Source: Adiantum capillus-veneris
Lineage: Eukaryota > Streptophyta > Polypodiopsida > Polypodiales > Pteridaceae
Length of the DNA stretch: 64,000 nt
NCBI GenBank assembly: GCA_014529385.2
Contig: CM043963.1
Location: 129,501-193,500 of the forward strand
Direction of reading: 5' to 3'
The translations under genes were made by a program, and so were the position numbers. The notes beneath the pieces are model-generated. The model was given only the letters and a program-made list of their open reading frames with translations. It was not told where the DNA came from and did no database searches. Numbering within the stretch: the stretch's first letter is position 1; every line of letters starts with the position of its first letter. Of the stretch, positions 24,261-34,074 are shown one piece after another.

Positions 24261-24645
24261 TGTCCACTCTATATCATTATATTAAGAAAAATTGGGTTTC
24301 CATATCTAAATGGATCTTTGCTTGGATAAGTGGTAGACCTTGAGACCTAAATACCCATTCTACACTAGAGCATTGGTTAAGCCTTATACACTTCAAGCAT
24401 ACCTTTAACAACAAGTAGTAGTTATTAGTTGACTTAAGTCTAGCTGAACTCCATGGTATTGAGACTAAGAGAGAGTGTAGCATAAAAAAGAGTCAGGATT
24501 TTAATTTGACTTTCTTTCTATTAATGAGTAGATCATAGATGGATTTTGGTATCTAATAAAACCTTAGGGTAGACAATGTAAAACTCATGTCTATTGTTGT
24601 GTTTGCATTAAGTGTTCTTGTTCTTTAATTTCAAAACCATTACAG

Positions 24646-25410
24646 AAAAATGGATTGGCTATATGCTGGCATAAATTGAAGAAAACTATTGAATTACCCA
24701 TCCAACCTCCTCCAAGACCTTGTCCAAGGAATGAATCACCTCCTTATCACCTACCACTTGCTTTCAAGGACATCAAAAGAGTACTTATCTTGGATCTAGA
24801 GGGGTTACTTCTCAAGGCAGTTGAAATGAAACATGGAGATTCTATGCCATCTTGGGCTCAACACATGCGACTTGTGGAGGACAAAGATGAAGTTTATCAT
24901 GTGGTGCGACCAGACGCACAAAGTTTTTTGGATTTTTGTGTAGAATACTTTGAGCTATGGATATGGAGTTGCTATAACTTAACAAGGGTGCAACGCATCA
25001 CACAAAAGTGTTTTCCTGAGCAGTATACCAAGTTCAAGGTGTTTATGAGTAACAAAAATTGCCAAAATCCAAATATCATGTTAGGATTTACAAGGGTTTA
25101 TCACAAAAATCTGAGTGATATTTAGAAGATATTTGAGGATTTGGATGCAAACAATACCTTAATTTTTGATGACACTCCATATAGGGTGATGTGGAACATG
25201 CCAGGGACATATCTTATATTTCCAAAGATGTGGAGGCAAACTTCCGAGCAACTTCAAAACTTCTTGCAGAGAACCATAATTCCATGGTTGGTAGCATGGT
25301 TGTATGCAAGAGATAAGAGAGTCTATACATACAACACAATTGTAAATCAGTATAGTGATTCTGAGACAAATTATGTCCTTGGTGTGTACTTGTCAACACG
25401 AAAGCATTGA
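24646..25410 (+). pseudogene. FCP1/NLI-type phosphatase-like protein (copy B) with an in-frame stop
   Basis: A pyrimidine-rich acceptor (ACCATTACAG, ending 24645) opens a frame continuous to 25410 apart from a TAG at 25123-25125. The frame has no ATG near its start, so an upstream exon is expected. Features in order: a proline-rich stretch (IQPPPRPCPRN), the nucleophile strand VLILDLEGLLLK (Asp at 24793, with the second Asp replaced by Glu at 24799), YHVVRPDAQSFLDFC, LWIWSCYNLTRV, then after the stop LIFDDTPYRVMW (25159-25194), matching the DDSP loop of the family. It is a diverged paralogue of copy A, 5.6 kb away, and lies between blocks of inverted satellite. The stop separates the nucleophile region from the DDTPY loop, so a full domain would not be made without readthrough. 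Confidence 0.75.
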
Positions 25411-26160
25411 ATAAATATGGTTATAAGATTCTTTTTTTATTCTAGTGTGTATCTTTCAACATTTGTATAATTTGATATAGTCTTTTTTTTAAAAAAAAGG
25501 TGTGTCAATTTTATGAACACTTGAATGGAGTGCACCCTACTCTAAGGGGACTTCAATGTACTATTGGAGTGCATCCTATTGTAAGGGGACTCTGATGTAT
25601 TGCTAGAGTGCACCCAAATTTTTGGGGACTCATTTTTTATTTGATTGGGGCCTATGTTGGGTCATATAGTAAAAGAAATTCATTTTTTGTCAATTCATAT
25701 CGAGGTTGCATTTATTTGGAACTATGAAAGAATTGATGTTTGATGTCAAAATAAAACTTGTAAGTGTGGATCAGAGAATTCATGGACTTTAAATATGTGA
25801 GAGGGATCTTTTTCTTGGGCACAAATGTTTGCTTCAAGAATTTTGTCATTACATACTTTATGTGAAAGAGTTTTAGAACCTAAAAGACTTTGAAAACAAA
25901 ACTATGGAATCTAAGTGCATGTATTCTTGAATGGCTTGAAAGTTGATGTATACATGCATGTCGCCTTGATGAAGATTTAGATCTGACAAGATGGAAAGAT
26001 ATAATTATTGGATGTTACCTTTGTCAATTTGGTAATAACATATTTAACTTTCTTTTAATATGGGTGGAAAATATATTATTATGTGCATTTGGAACCTAAT
26101 TGCTTGACCTTCAAACCAAGATTCCTATGTTATTTTTTCATATACTTTTTTGTACTGAAT
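25411..26160. other. 3' flank of copy B; no gene seen
   Basis: AT-rich sequence with a T/A homopolymer patch near 25483 and a short tandem repeat at 25526-25630. No frame with recognisable similarity. Confidence 0.5.
25526..25630 (+). repeat. 39-bp tandem repeat, 2.7 copies
   Basis: Units starting at 25526, 25565 and 25604 share GGAGTGCA.CCTA.T.TAAGGGGACT-type text. The third is truncated and more diverged. Confidence 0.85.
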
Positions 26161-26164
26161 TAAG

Positions 26165-27600
26165 ATTGTGGATGCAAGGTCCACCACTTGTTCAAGCTAG
26201 ATCTAACAAAGTATATATACTGAGTTTTCAAACTAGTAAACCAAGGGAAGAGAGAAGCAGGGTCCATCACTTGTCCAAGCTCATCTCTAGACAACATAGA
26301 GAGATGTTATGTCTACTAATTGTCCAATATAGTCATGGAGAAATGATAGAAGGTTGATCCACTTGTCCAACCTATCATCTCTAGTAAAATGGGAGGTTTG
26401 GCCTTAAGATTCACCATGTAACCAACATATACTTCATTTTATTATGAAGAGTAGAAAAGAAAAGCTCCACCACTTGTCTAAGGTAGTTCCAAAATCAACA
26501 TGGAGAGAAGAAAGCTTCACCATTTGTCCAAGATAGGTTCCATTAAAACATGGAAAACCTCATATATGTTGTACATGGAAGCTTTTTTTCAAGGTCCACC
26601 ACTTGTCCAAGCTAGGATCCATTAAAACATGGATAGAAACAAGGCTCCACAACTCGTCCAACCTTTATAGCTGCGAAGTGTACCGGTTGTCTAAACTAGG
26701 CATGGGAAAATAATAGAAGTCCACCACTTATCCAATATATTATCTCTAATAGCATGGGAGGTTTGGTCTCAAGATTTAGGAATTGGCTGACCTGTATTTC
26801 ATTGTATTATGATGAATTTGGTTTTAAAGTCAACTACTTATCCAAGCTATAAGTTTATATCTTGAATGGTATTCCTTCCCATCACTTAGAAAACCAATGA
26901 TATGTTGTACATGGGAGGGTTTGTTACAAGGTCCACCACTTGTCCAAGCTAGTTTCATTGAAACATGGATGAAGACAAGCTCCACCATTTGTTAAAGCTA
27001 GACTCCATTGAAATCTAGAAAATCCATTCTATGTTGTACATGGGGTTTTTGTTTTAAGGTCCAACCCTTGTCCAAGCTAAGATCCATTGAAACATGGAGT
27101 AGAGAAACACTCCACCACTTGTCCAAGCTAGGCAACATTGATAGTAGTTGGTTTATTTTGAAGATCCACCACGTGTCTAAGCTAACTCTATTGAAACATA
27201 GAGAGAAGCAAAGGTCCACCAACTGTTCAAGCTAGGCTCCATTGAAACATGGACAGAAGCAAGCTCCACCATTTCTCCAAGATAGACTCCATTGAAACAT
27301 GGAGAGAATCAAAGGTCCACCATTTCTCCAAGCCAAGATCTAGTTGTCCAACCTATAAGGTTATATCTTAAATGGTAATCTTTCTAATCACTTGGAATAC
27401 CCATGATATGTTTTACATGGGGGTTTTGTTCCAAGATCACCACTTGTCCAATCTAACTCTATTGAAACATAGAGAGAAGCAAAGGTCCACCACTTGTCCA
27501 AGCTAGTCTCCATTGAAACAAAGAGAGAAGCAAGCTCCATCATTTCTCCAAGATAGGCTAGCATGGATAAGTGCACCTTGAAACCAACCTATCTATGAGG
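26165..27600 (-). repeat. Second block of inverted satellite
   Basis: Reverse-complement signature copies occur near 26178, 26594, 26929, 27110, 27211 and 27484, in the same orientation as the 20.4-24.3 kb block. The segment 26190-26350 repeats the text at 20385-20530 (AGATCTA, 'ccaagggaagagag', 'ctagacaacata', 'actaattgtc'). After about 27600 one + strand copy (27784) is seen. Confidence 0.9.
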
Positions 27601-27936
27601 AAATAGAGCATATGCTACATATTTTATGTATGCCCCATGCCTCAAATTAAGAAGTTATAGATTAGAAGTGGACCTTGCTTAAATGGCACATGCAATAAAT
27701 TAAGGAAAAATAGCCAAGTGGATTGTATTCCTCAATGGATCCTTGCTTTCACAAGTTGTGAACCTTGAGTCACTTTTACATTAACTTGGACAAGTGGTGG
27801 ACCTAGAAACCAAGCTCTCCATGTTGAGATAAGTTGTAGGTAGGACAGTAGAACATAGACAACGATAATGGATGCAATATACTCCTCTCCTAATAGTCCA
27901 ATTGATTGAAACCATGATATTTTAGTTGTTTTCATT
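27601..27936. other. Satellite-to-retroelement transition
   Basis: Holds one + strand signature (ggacaagtggtggacc, near 27787) and unique AT-rich text. No LTR boundary is visible where the retroelement-derived frame begins. Confidence 0.5.
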
Positions 27937-29589
27937 GTGTATTGTATGTGCATAAAGTGGAATGAGACCTTAAGAAAACTCAAATTTTTGACAAAATCTC
28001 TATATTTTATACATGATATATTGAAAGTTGTCCAACCTGGGAATTGGGATTTTCCCACTTTACCTAATATGGTCTTACCACAAGAATATGTCATTATTGA
28101 CATACCTGAAGAAACAAAGAAGTCGACTCCAGAAAAAGTGCAACTGAAAGTAGATGAAGGAGAAAATATTCCAAGTTCAACGGCAAATCTTCAACAAACG
28201 CAAGATCAAAAGAAGAACAGGGACAAGGAAGAAAATGGACTATCTCCAACGATGATCAAATTCAATTTATGCGGACAAACAGGGCTCAAGGTTACATGTT
28301 CGGCCGCGATTGATCGTTATGCTACTAAGAATCTAATGACTTATGGAACATGGATCATGATGGGAAAGCCACCAATCAATGAGCTAGAAGAAACAGTTTA
28401 CACAAGTTCAAAAATGCCGATTCCTAGCTTTGGAGTGGTAGAAGTTGTACTCAAATTGAGTACCGGGGAGTATCAAGATACTTTCCACATAATCAACTCC
28501 TATCATATCAAAGAGAGCCTGGTCCTGACAGAAAGCTGGAGGAACATCTTCTTTCGACAACAATCAAAAGCTTCAACAACAACAATGGTAAGACTCCATG
28601 AAGCTTCTCAAATCCATGCAGAGAAGAAATCGCCAACCATCGTGGAAAAAGGTAAAGCAAAGGTAAACATTGAAGTATATCAACCTCGCCGGACGACTTT
28701 ACCTTCAACGAGATTCCATCAAATTTCCCACGAAGCCTCTACATCAAGAGCCACACCATCAACAATGCAATGGAAACCAAAGCAAAAAGTCCATCAACAA
28801 AAGTTTCCATCACAAAAAAGCATCCAGAAGAAGCCGAAGAATGTCAAGCACCTGTTGGTATCCAAAGAGCACATCCAAGTCAAAGACCCAATTTGGATAC
28901 ATGAAACACGGGCTCAACCACAACAGCAAAAGGTGACAGGGTGGATAGCATCAAATGAGTCAATCACTGCTCAAGGCTACTTCCAAGGAAACACTAATGT
29001 TTGGGCCAAAAAGCCTAAAGTAACAGCTTGGACCTACCCACCTCAATCAACGAGTTCTACAAGGAACAAGATGAGCTATCAACGGAATACAAATTACTCA
29101 GGCAAGCGAAAGAACACCAACAAAAGGCAAACAAAAAGACCTTCCAAGCGGGCAACGCGAAAAGTTTGGGTACCGAAATCAGACTTCAACAAAGATACCC
29201 AACACAAACAGGCGAATCAGCGGATGATTCCAGTGAAGCTACTTGAAGCACAAGGATTCTATGAAGGTAACACCCAAATATGGTTACCCAAAGTAGTTGC
29301 TCAACCTACAGCCACTAAGACCAACCAAGTAGCAAAGGACCCCGCACAAAGACAATCAACAACAACAAAGAGCCAATGGGGACTAAGCACAACCAAGGGA
29401 GAAACAACCTCAAAATGGATCCCTCGTCTTCTACTACAAAAGCAAGGCTTTTACAATGGAAATCATCATGTTTGGATACCAAAGCCTAGTGTCCATCAAA
29501 TTATAGAAGAAGATAAAATGCCAAAGAGGGTCACACAAGGACCAAAAACAAGATGGGTTCCAAAATTGCTAGTGGAAACTCAATCATAG
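27937..29589 (+). CDS. Retroelement-derived protein: degenerate retropepsin-like domain plus W-[VI]-P-K repeat tail
   Basis: An intact frame of up to 550 residues; the ATG at 27937 may not be the native start. Residues about 105-205 align by eye with the retropepsin-like domain at 46190-46550. The shared frame is 'id..a..nlmtyG.W..mGKP' against LLDTGAKHNLLSYGVW, but the catalytic D-T-G is D-R-Y here (28312-28320), so proteolysis is not expected. The rest is rich in Lys, Gln, Thr and Ser. It carries repeated units of the form W[VI]xK/P...L...QG[FY][YF].GN...W.PK: TGWIASNESITAQGYFQGN, RKVWVPK, LLEAQGFYEGNTQIWLPK, SKWIPRLLLQKQGFYNGN and RWVPKLLVE. Together with the tract that follows (to a GGGGGGAG polypurine run at 31.07 kb), it looks like the 3' half of a truncated Ty3/gypsy-type element. 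Role unknown. Confidence 0.7.
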   Translation: MYCMCIKWNETLRKLKFLTKSLYFIHDILKVVQPGNWDFPTLPNMVLPQEYVIIDIPEETKKSTPEKVQLKVDEGENIPSSTANLQQTQDQKKNRDKEENGLSPTMIKFNLCGQTGLKVTCSAAIDRYATKNLMTYGTWIMMGKPPINELEETVYTSSKMPIPSFGVVEVVLKLSTGEYQDTFHIINSYHIKESLVLTESWRNIFFRQQSKASTTTMVRLHEASQIHAEKKSPTIVEKGKAKVNIEVYQPRRTTLPSTRFHQISHEASTSRATPSTMQWKPKQKVHQQKFPSQKSIQKKPKNVKHLLVSKEHIQVKDPIWIHETRAQPQQQKVTGWIASNESITAQGYFQGNTNVWAKKPKVTAWTYPPQSTSSTRNKMSYQRNTNYSGKRKNTNKRQTKRPSKRATRKVWVPKSDFNKDTQHKQANQRMIPVKLLEAQGFYEGNTQIWLPKVVAQPTATKTNQVAKDPAQRQSTTTKSQWGLSTTKGETTSKWIPRLLLQKQGFYNGNHHVWIPKPSVHQIIEEDKMPKRVTQGPKTRWVPKLLVETQS

Positions 29590-31073
29590 AGAACCCATAC
29601 ATCTCAACAATCGCTTCTCATGGAAATTAATGCAATGGCTACATCAAGCCCTATCAGAGTTGAACGACTTATTTTACAAAGAAGTATCAACATACAACAA
29701 GCAAGTCAAGAGGAGCCAAAATTTGCCAACCTACTCAACAAAATGGTGGCCTCCAAAGACCAACACAATGATAGAGGCCTTAATCTCAAGAACTTCTAGC
29801 ATTCGGTTTCAGGCCATGAACAGGTAAGTCCAAGTCGCCATTAAAAATACATGGCATAAAAGTCAACAGTCGGGCAGCTGAGCCACTAAATGAGCAAGGC
29901 ATTAGTCCCAAAGCTTCAAGTAATATTCTCTGTGGTCTAAGAGTCTTAGCTATTCTAGGTACTGCTTAAGGTGGAGGAGTTGAGTATATTTATGTTGTGT
30001 CGCTCATGTTGGTATAGGTGAGCATAAGAGTCCAAGTCTATGTATTTTAAGTTTGGTAAAGTGAAGAAAAGAGTCCAAAAGACACTCACGCACTACGCAT
30101 AGTGAGGAATGAGTGGAGAAGCTTCTACATGGAAAACCCTTCTTGGAACCGTGCAAGCTATTGAGACGTCCTTTGATGTCATATGTGCTACATTTGTTCC
30201 TTGAAGCACCCATTAACTCCATCTTTTACACTACATGCTTTTGTTTGAAAACTTCTCATAAGCATATAGAATGTCCCATAATTGGCACTTATAGTAGGCA
30301 CTCTTCCTTTGTTTCTCCCAAGCACTCACCTCACATGACAGGTACTTTGAGTCAAAATGCTCAACTCCAATAAGAGCGTATACCAACGGCACTTTTTTCC
30401 CACTGGGTTTTTCCCTTTGGTCATCCAGATTTTAAGACCCTAATCTAGACCTCATCATCAACTTCTTGTATATATTCCTTCTACATCAACAATAAGGAAA
30501 GGGCTACCCAAAACCATCAACAACAACTTGGAGCAAAAATAGCAGGTCTCCATATGCTTATCAAGAGCATCTTTTATCTTCAAGGGTGACAACAAAGCTC
30601 CATCCAACAATGGCAAGTCAAAGAATGGCCTACAACATCAAGCAATGAGAAATTTAGCAAGCGAGCTATCCACAACAATAAAAAATAGCTCACACAGTGC
30701 TTCAACATTGGTGACCTATTGCAGACAACTCAAATTGCAGTGGACCTTGAGAGAATATCTATCATAAAGTCCACGCGACAAGGAGGATCAGTTCTACACG
30801 ATCAAACACTTCAACATCCATCTTTACGGCGGCTAAGATTGACAACCAAGAGGCGAATGCACAACAAGAAGAAACCATTGCCTCGATAATCAAAGCTCAA
30901 ATCATGTATCAACAACATGACAATTATGCATCACTCAAGGAAGGGGAGAGCCTCATCAACGACAACGCGCTTCCCAAGATGCAGATCAACCTTGAAGACA
31001 AAGCTGAAGACAACCCTATGACAAGACTGCACAAGGTCGTGGCAAGGGACAACACGAGCTAGGAAGGGGGGAG
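29590..31073 (+). mobile_element. 3' internal region of the truncated element, ending in a polypurine tract
   Basis: The text 29820-30015 recurs, diverged, at 59440-59630, which supports it being retroelement sequence. Frames are short and broken. It closes with AGGAAGGGGGGAG at 31061-31073, a typical polypurine tract, followed at 31074 by TGTTTGGAGG, a plausible LTR start. Confidence 0.6.
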
Positions 31074-32144
31074 TGTTTGGAGGTGATAACAACATACAAG
31101 TGCCCACCTAGCCAAGGCGCCCGTTGGGTCATCCGACCAAAGTTTTGATGTGTTCACATTATTTTTCCGATGTTTAATACATCAAAGCCTGTAAAAGTCT
31201 AATGACAATCGCCTATGTCAAGTGTGAGTCAAAGATGTAATTTTTCCAATGATGTTTGTAAAGCTCCATGAGAAGTTTGCCGCCACCGGCCACTTTAGAA
31301 ATCCCTAGGTATATAATACACTAAGGTTAGTGGGAAAGGAGAGATCATTTTTTTGAAGATAAGTGATTATTGAGTTACGCACAGAGAGCTACCTCTTTGC
31401 TCCAACTTGTAATCATCGCTTCTGTGGCTACGGTAATCCAAATTCAGTTTTATTTCTTGCATTGTGTTCCCCTTACTCTACTCTTCCATTCAAGTGTAAG
31501 CATTCAAGATTCGGTGAAGGTTTCAGACGCATCTGTTTAGGACTTAAATCACTGTTTTGAGTGTTTATATGCGTATTTTATGTTGTTTTGACCCTAGGAG
31601 AGGCTTTAGGGACCTAAAAACGACCCTTTAGGATCATTCGTTTACTGTTTTTGCGTACTGTGGGACGAACGATCGCGATCGTTGTACCTCTTGAGAATGC
31701 TGTGATAGTGATTGGATATGTTCCTAATAGTCCCCTATAGCTTCCCTTCAAGTTTCGTGCGATTCCGATATGATTTGGATGGTGAACGGGCATGATGACT
31801 GTAGAGCTGTGTAGAAGGACATATGAAGATTACTTGGCTTTAGTGCGATTGATTTTCTTGTAGAGTTAGTAGTTGCATCTCTTCAAGTTTACTTCATTAG
31901 GATTGACACCCTAGTGAGTTTCTATGCCTCATCTGAGTCGCTTCCCCTATATCGATAATTTTATGTTGATGCTTGAGAGCTATGCTATGGACGTCCGTTG
32001 CGGCAACTCGCAAACACAGTAACTCAAATCTACAGCTTTAAAGAGAAACATAATGAGTTTGTTAGGGATTGTGCAACTCAAATGAAATAGTACATTGCGA
32101 GATGCCTAGGGCTAGAGACACCTGCAAAAGAATGACTCGTATCC
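31074..32144 (+). mobile_element. Probable LTR/leader sequence, no gene
   Basis: Begins TGTTTGGAGGTGATAAC directly after a polypurine tract. It contains leader-like text with no domain-bearing frame. The right end of the LTR could not be placed because no second copy is in the window, and part of this stretch may be the 5' leader of the decayed element that follows. Confidence 0.4.
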
Positions 32145-33248
32145 TTGTTTCTAGAGGGATTGCTAAACAAAGAACTTCATGCTATACTCTATAGTAAGAA
32201 GCATACAACCCTAGAGGAGTGTGTTTCAGATGCTATTGACTTAGGAGACAATTGTGATATTTTCAACAAAGAAGATGTCCCTAAGGATAACCAAAGCGAT
32301 AAAACAACATCCACTAAACCAGCACAAGTAGGAACGGTTGCTACAGCATCGCTTTCAGTCATAGAATATATACTCAAAAGGATGAACGACATAATGAAAA
32401 ACATGTAAAAGTCACCTATGAGGGGACCAGGACAATGGATACCTCAATAGGGATAACCAATTCGCCACAATAATGGTGTCCAATTGAGGGTAAATGGACC
32501 AACCATGAGACCCACGAGTGCTACTTCCGACCAAAGTATGATGGGAATGTTCAGTATGTGTCTATGAGGCCACAATGACAACCCATGTACACATATCAGC
32601 CTAATATGGTCCATTCAAGTGATACCTAGTAGCTCATCTGAGAGTGAACCAATTGTTCCAATCAAGGTAATCACTAGAGTCCAGGCTAAGAAAAAGAAAC
32701 ATAACTCCTCTGATGATTCAAAAAATACAAAAATTTCCTCTCAAAGGATCAAAACAAGCAAAAGCAAAAGATATGAGATGAGAAAACAAAAACAACGGGC
32801 TGAAATCGAGGAGAAAGCATACAAGCTATTCCAAGAAATGGTGAAAGAAACTGGAATCGAAAACAAATAAACAACAATGAAATCTGGAGGATCAATTTTG
32901 GTTGTTGATAAAATTTTTGCGCCTATTAATGCAGCCTTGGAAGCTCATCAAGCGGGACTTAAAGTAAGACAAAACATGGAAAAAAAATCGAAAAACTATC
33001 CCTCTCTAGACATGGAAGCAGCTAAGCTTGAAGCCTATCAAAATTTGGTGAGAATCACACAAGAAATGCTGGAAAAACAAAAACCCAAGCTTGAAAGTAT
33101 CACAAAACCTGAGGAGCTTGTGGTAAGAGACACTAAAGAAAAATTGAAAGTGGTGGTAGAACCTCACCTTGAAATGAAAGAACCAGAACTTCTAGTGCCG
33201 GACAACGAAGATGCCTTAGACGGTATTCCATTCCTGGAGGAAGACTAG
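32145..33248 (+). pseudogene. gag-like remnants of a Ty3/gypsy element
   Basis: Three open pieces (32145-32408, 32619-32870 and 32877-33248) hold FLEGLLNKELHAILYSKKH and TLEECVSDAIDLGDNCD, the usual wording of the gag C-terminal region before the RNA-binding part. Lysine-rich and glutamate-rich coiled-coil-like segments follow. Stops lie between the pieces. No CCHC knuckle remains. Confidence 0.6.
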
Positions 33249-33374
33249 CCAGGACACTTATGGGAAAAATCTATAGAGATCAATGATAGGAACCTAAAAC
33301 TAAACTCAGCTCCTATAGAAGAAGTTTGGTTGGACAACCTACCTCCAAATATGGACATGGATGTACAATCCTTG

Positions 33375-34071
33375 TGTCATAAAATATAATATCTAACTTT
33401 ACCAAATGATTTTCTCATATTAAACTGATCATTTAATGTGGGAGAATAAACGGGAACAAGAGTTAGAATAGAGACATGTGCTTCTAGACCTATCTCAACA
33501 CGGGACCAAAAGGAGATATGGTTGCATCTCAATAGGGGTCCAAAAGGAGATGGTCTATCAAAGAGCAAGGGTGCAATAAGTGCTTCTAGACTTACCTCAA
33601 CAGGGGACCAAGAGGAGAGATGGTTACATCTCAATAAGGGTCCAAAATGAGGTAGTCTATCAAAGAGCAATGTGCATCTAATGGATCTAAAAAGACCTTA
33701 GGGTTAGCTTTATTAAAGACCTCCAATGGTTAGTGTTAAAAGTCCTTTGAACTTAGGCAAGCTAGGGCTGAGCTTGAGGTGCTTGTTGTGCTTGATGACT
33801 AAGGTGCTTGTCATGTGTGATGACTAAGGTACTTGAGGTGCTTGTCATACTTAATGGGGGGTAAGGTGCTTGAGTCAAAAAGATACCCTACAAACTTAAA
33901 AGGAAGGTGCTTGAGAAGCTTCCCATACATGGGGGCTAAGGTGCTTGAGTCAAAAAAAGACCCTACAAACTTAATGAGGAAGGTGCTTGAGAAGCTTCCC
34001 ATACATGGGGGGTAAGGTGCTTGAGTAAAAAAGAGACCCTACAAACTTAATGAGGAAGGTGCTATGTGGAC
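33375..34071 (+). mobile_element. LTR fragment of an older element (copy 1)
   Basis: From TGTCATAAAATATAATATC at 33375, the sequence matches 37179-37357 and then, across the nested insertion, 50004-50550. It includes AGGTGCTTGAG-type tandem units of about 76 bases (33848-34071, three copies). It breaks off at 34071, where protease-like coding text starts, so it interrupts the gag-pol region. Confidence 0.8.
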
Positions 34072-34074
34072 AAT

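Noticed and set aside
33375-34071. The 33.4-34.1 kb repeat as the 5' LTR of the decayed chromodomain element
   Set aside because: gag-like sequence lies upstream of it and protease-RT downstream, so it interrupts the coding region. It is kept as an LTR fragment of uncertain history.
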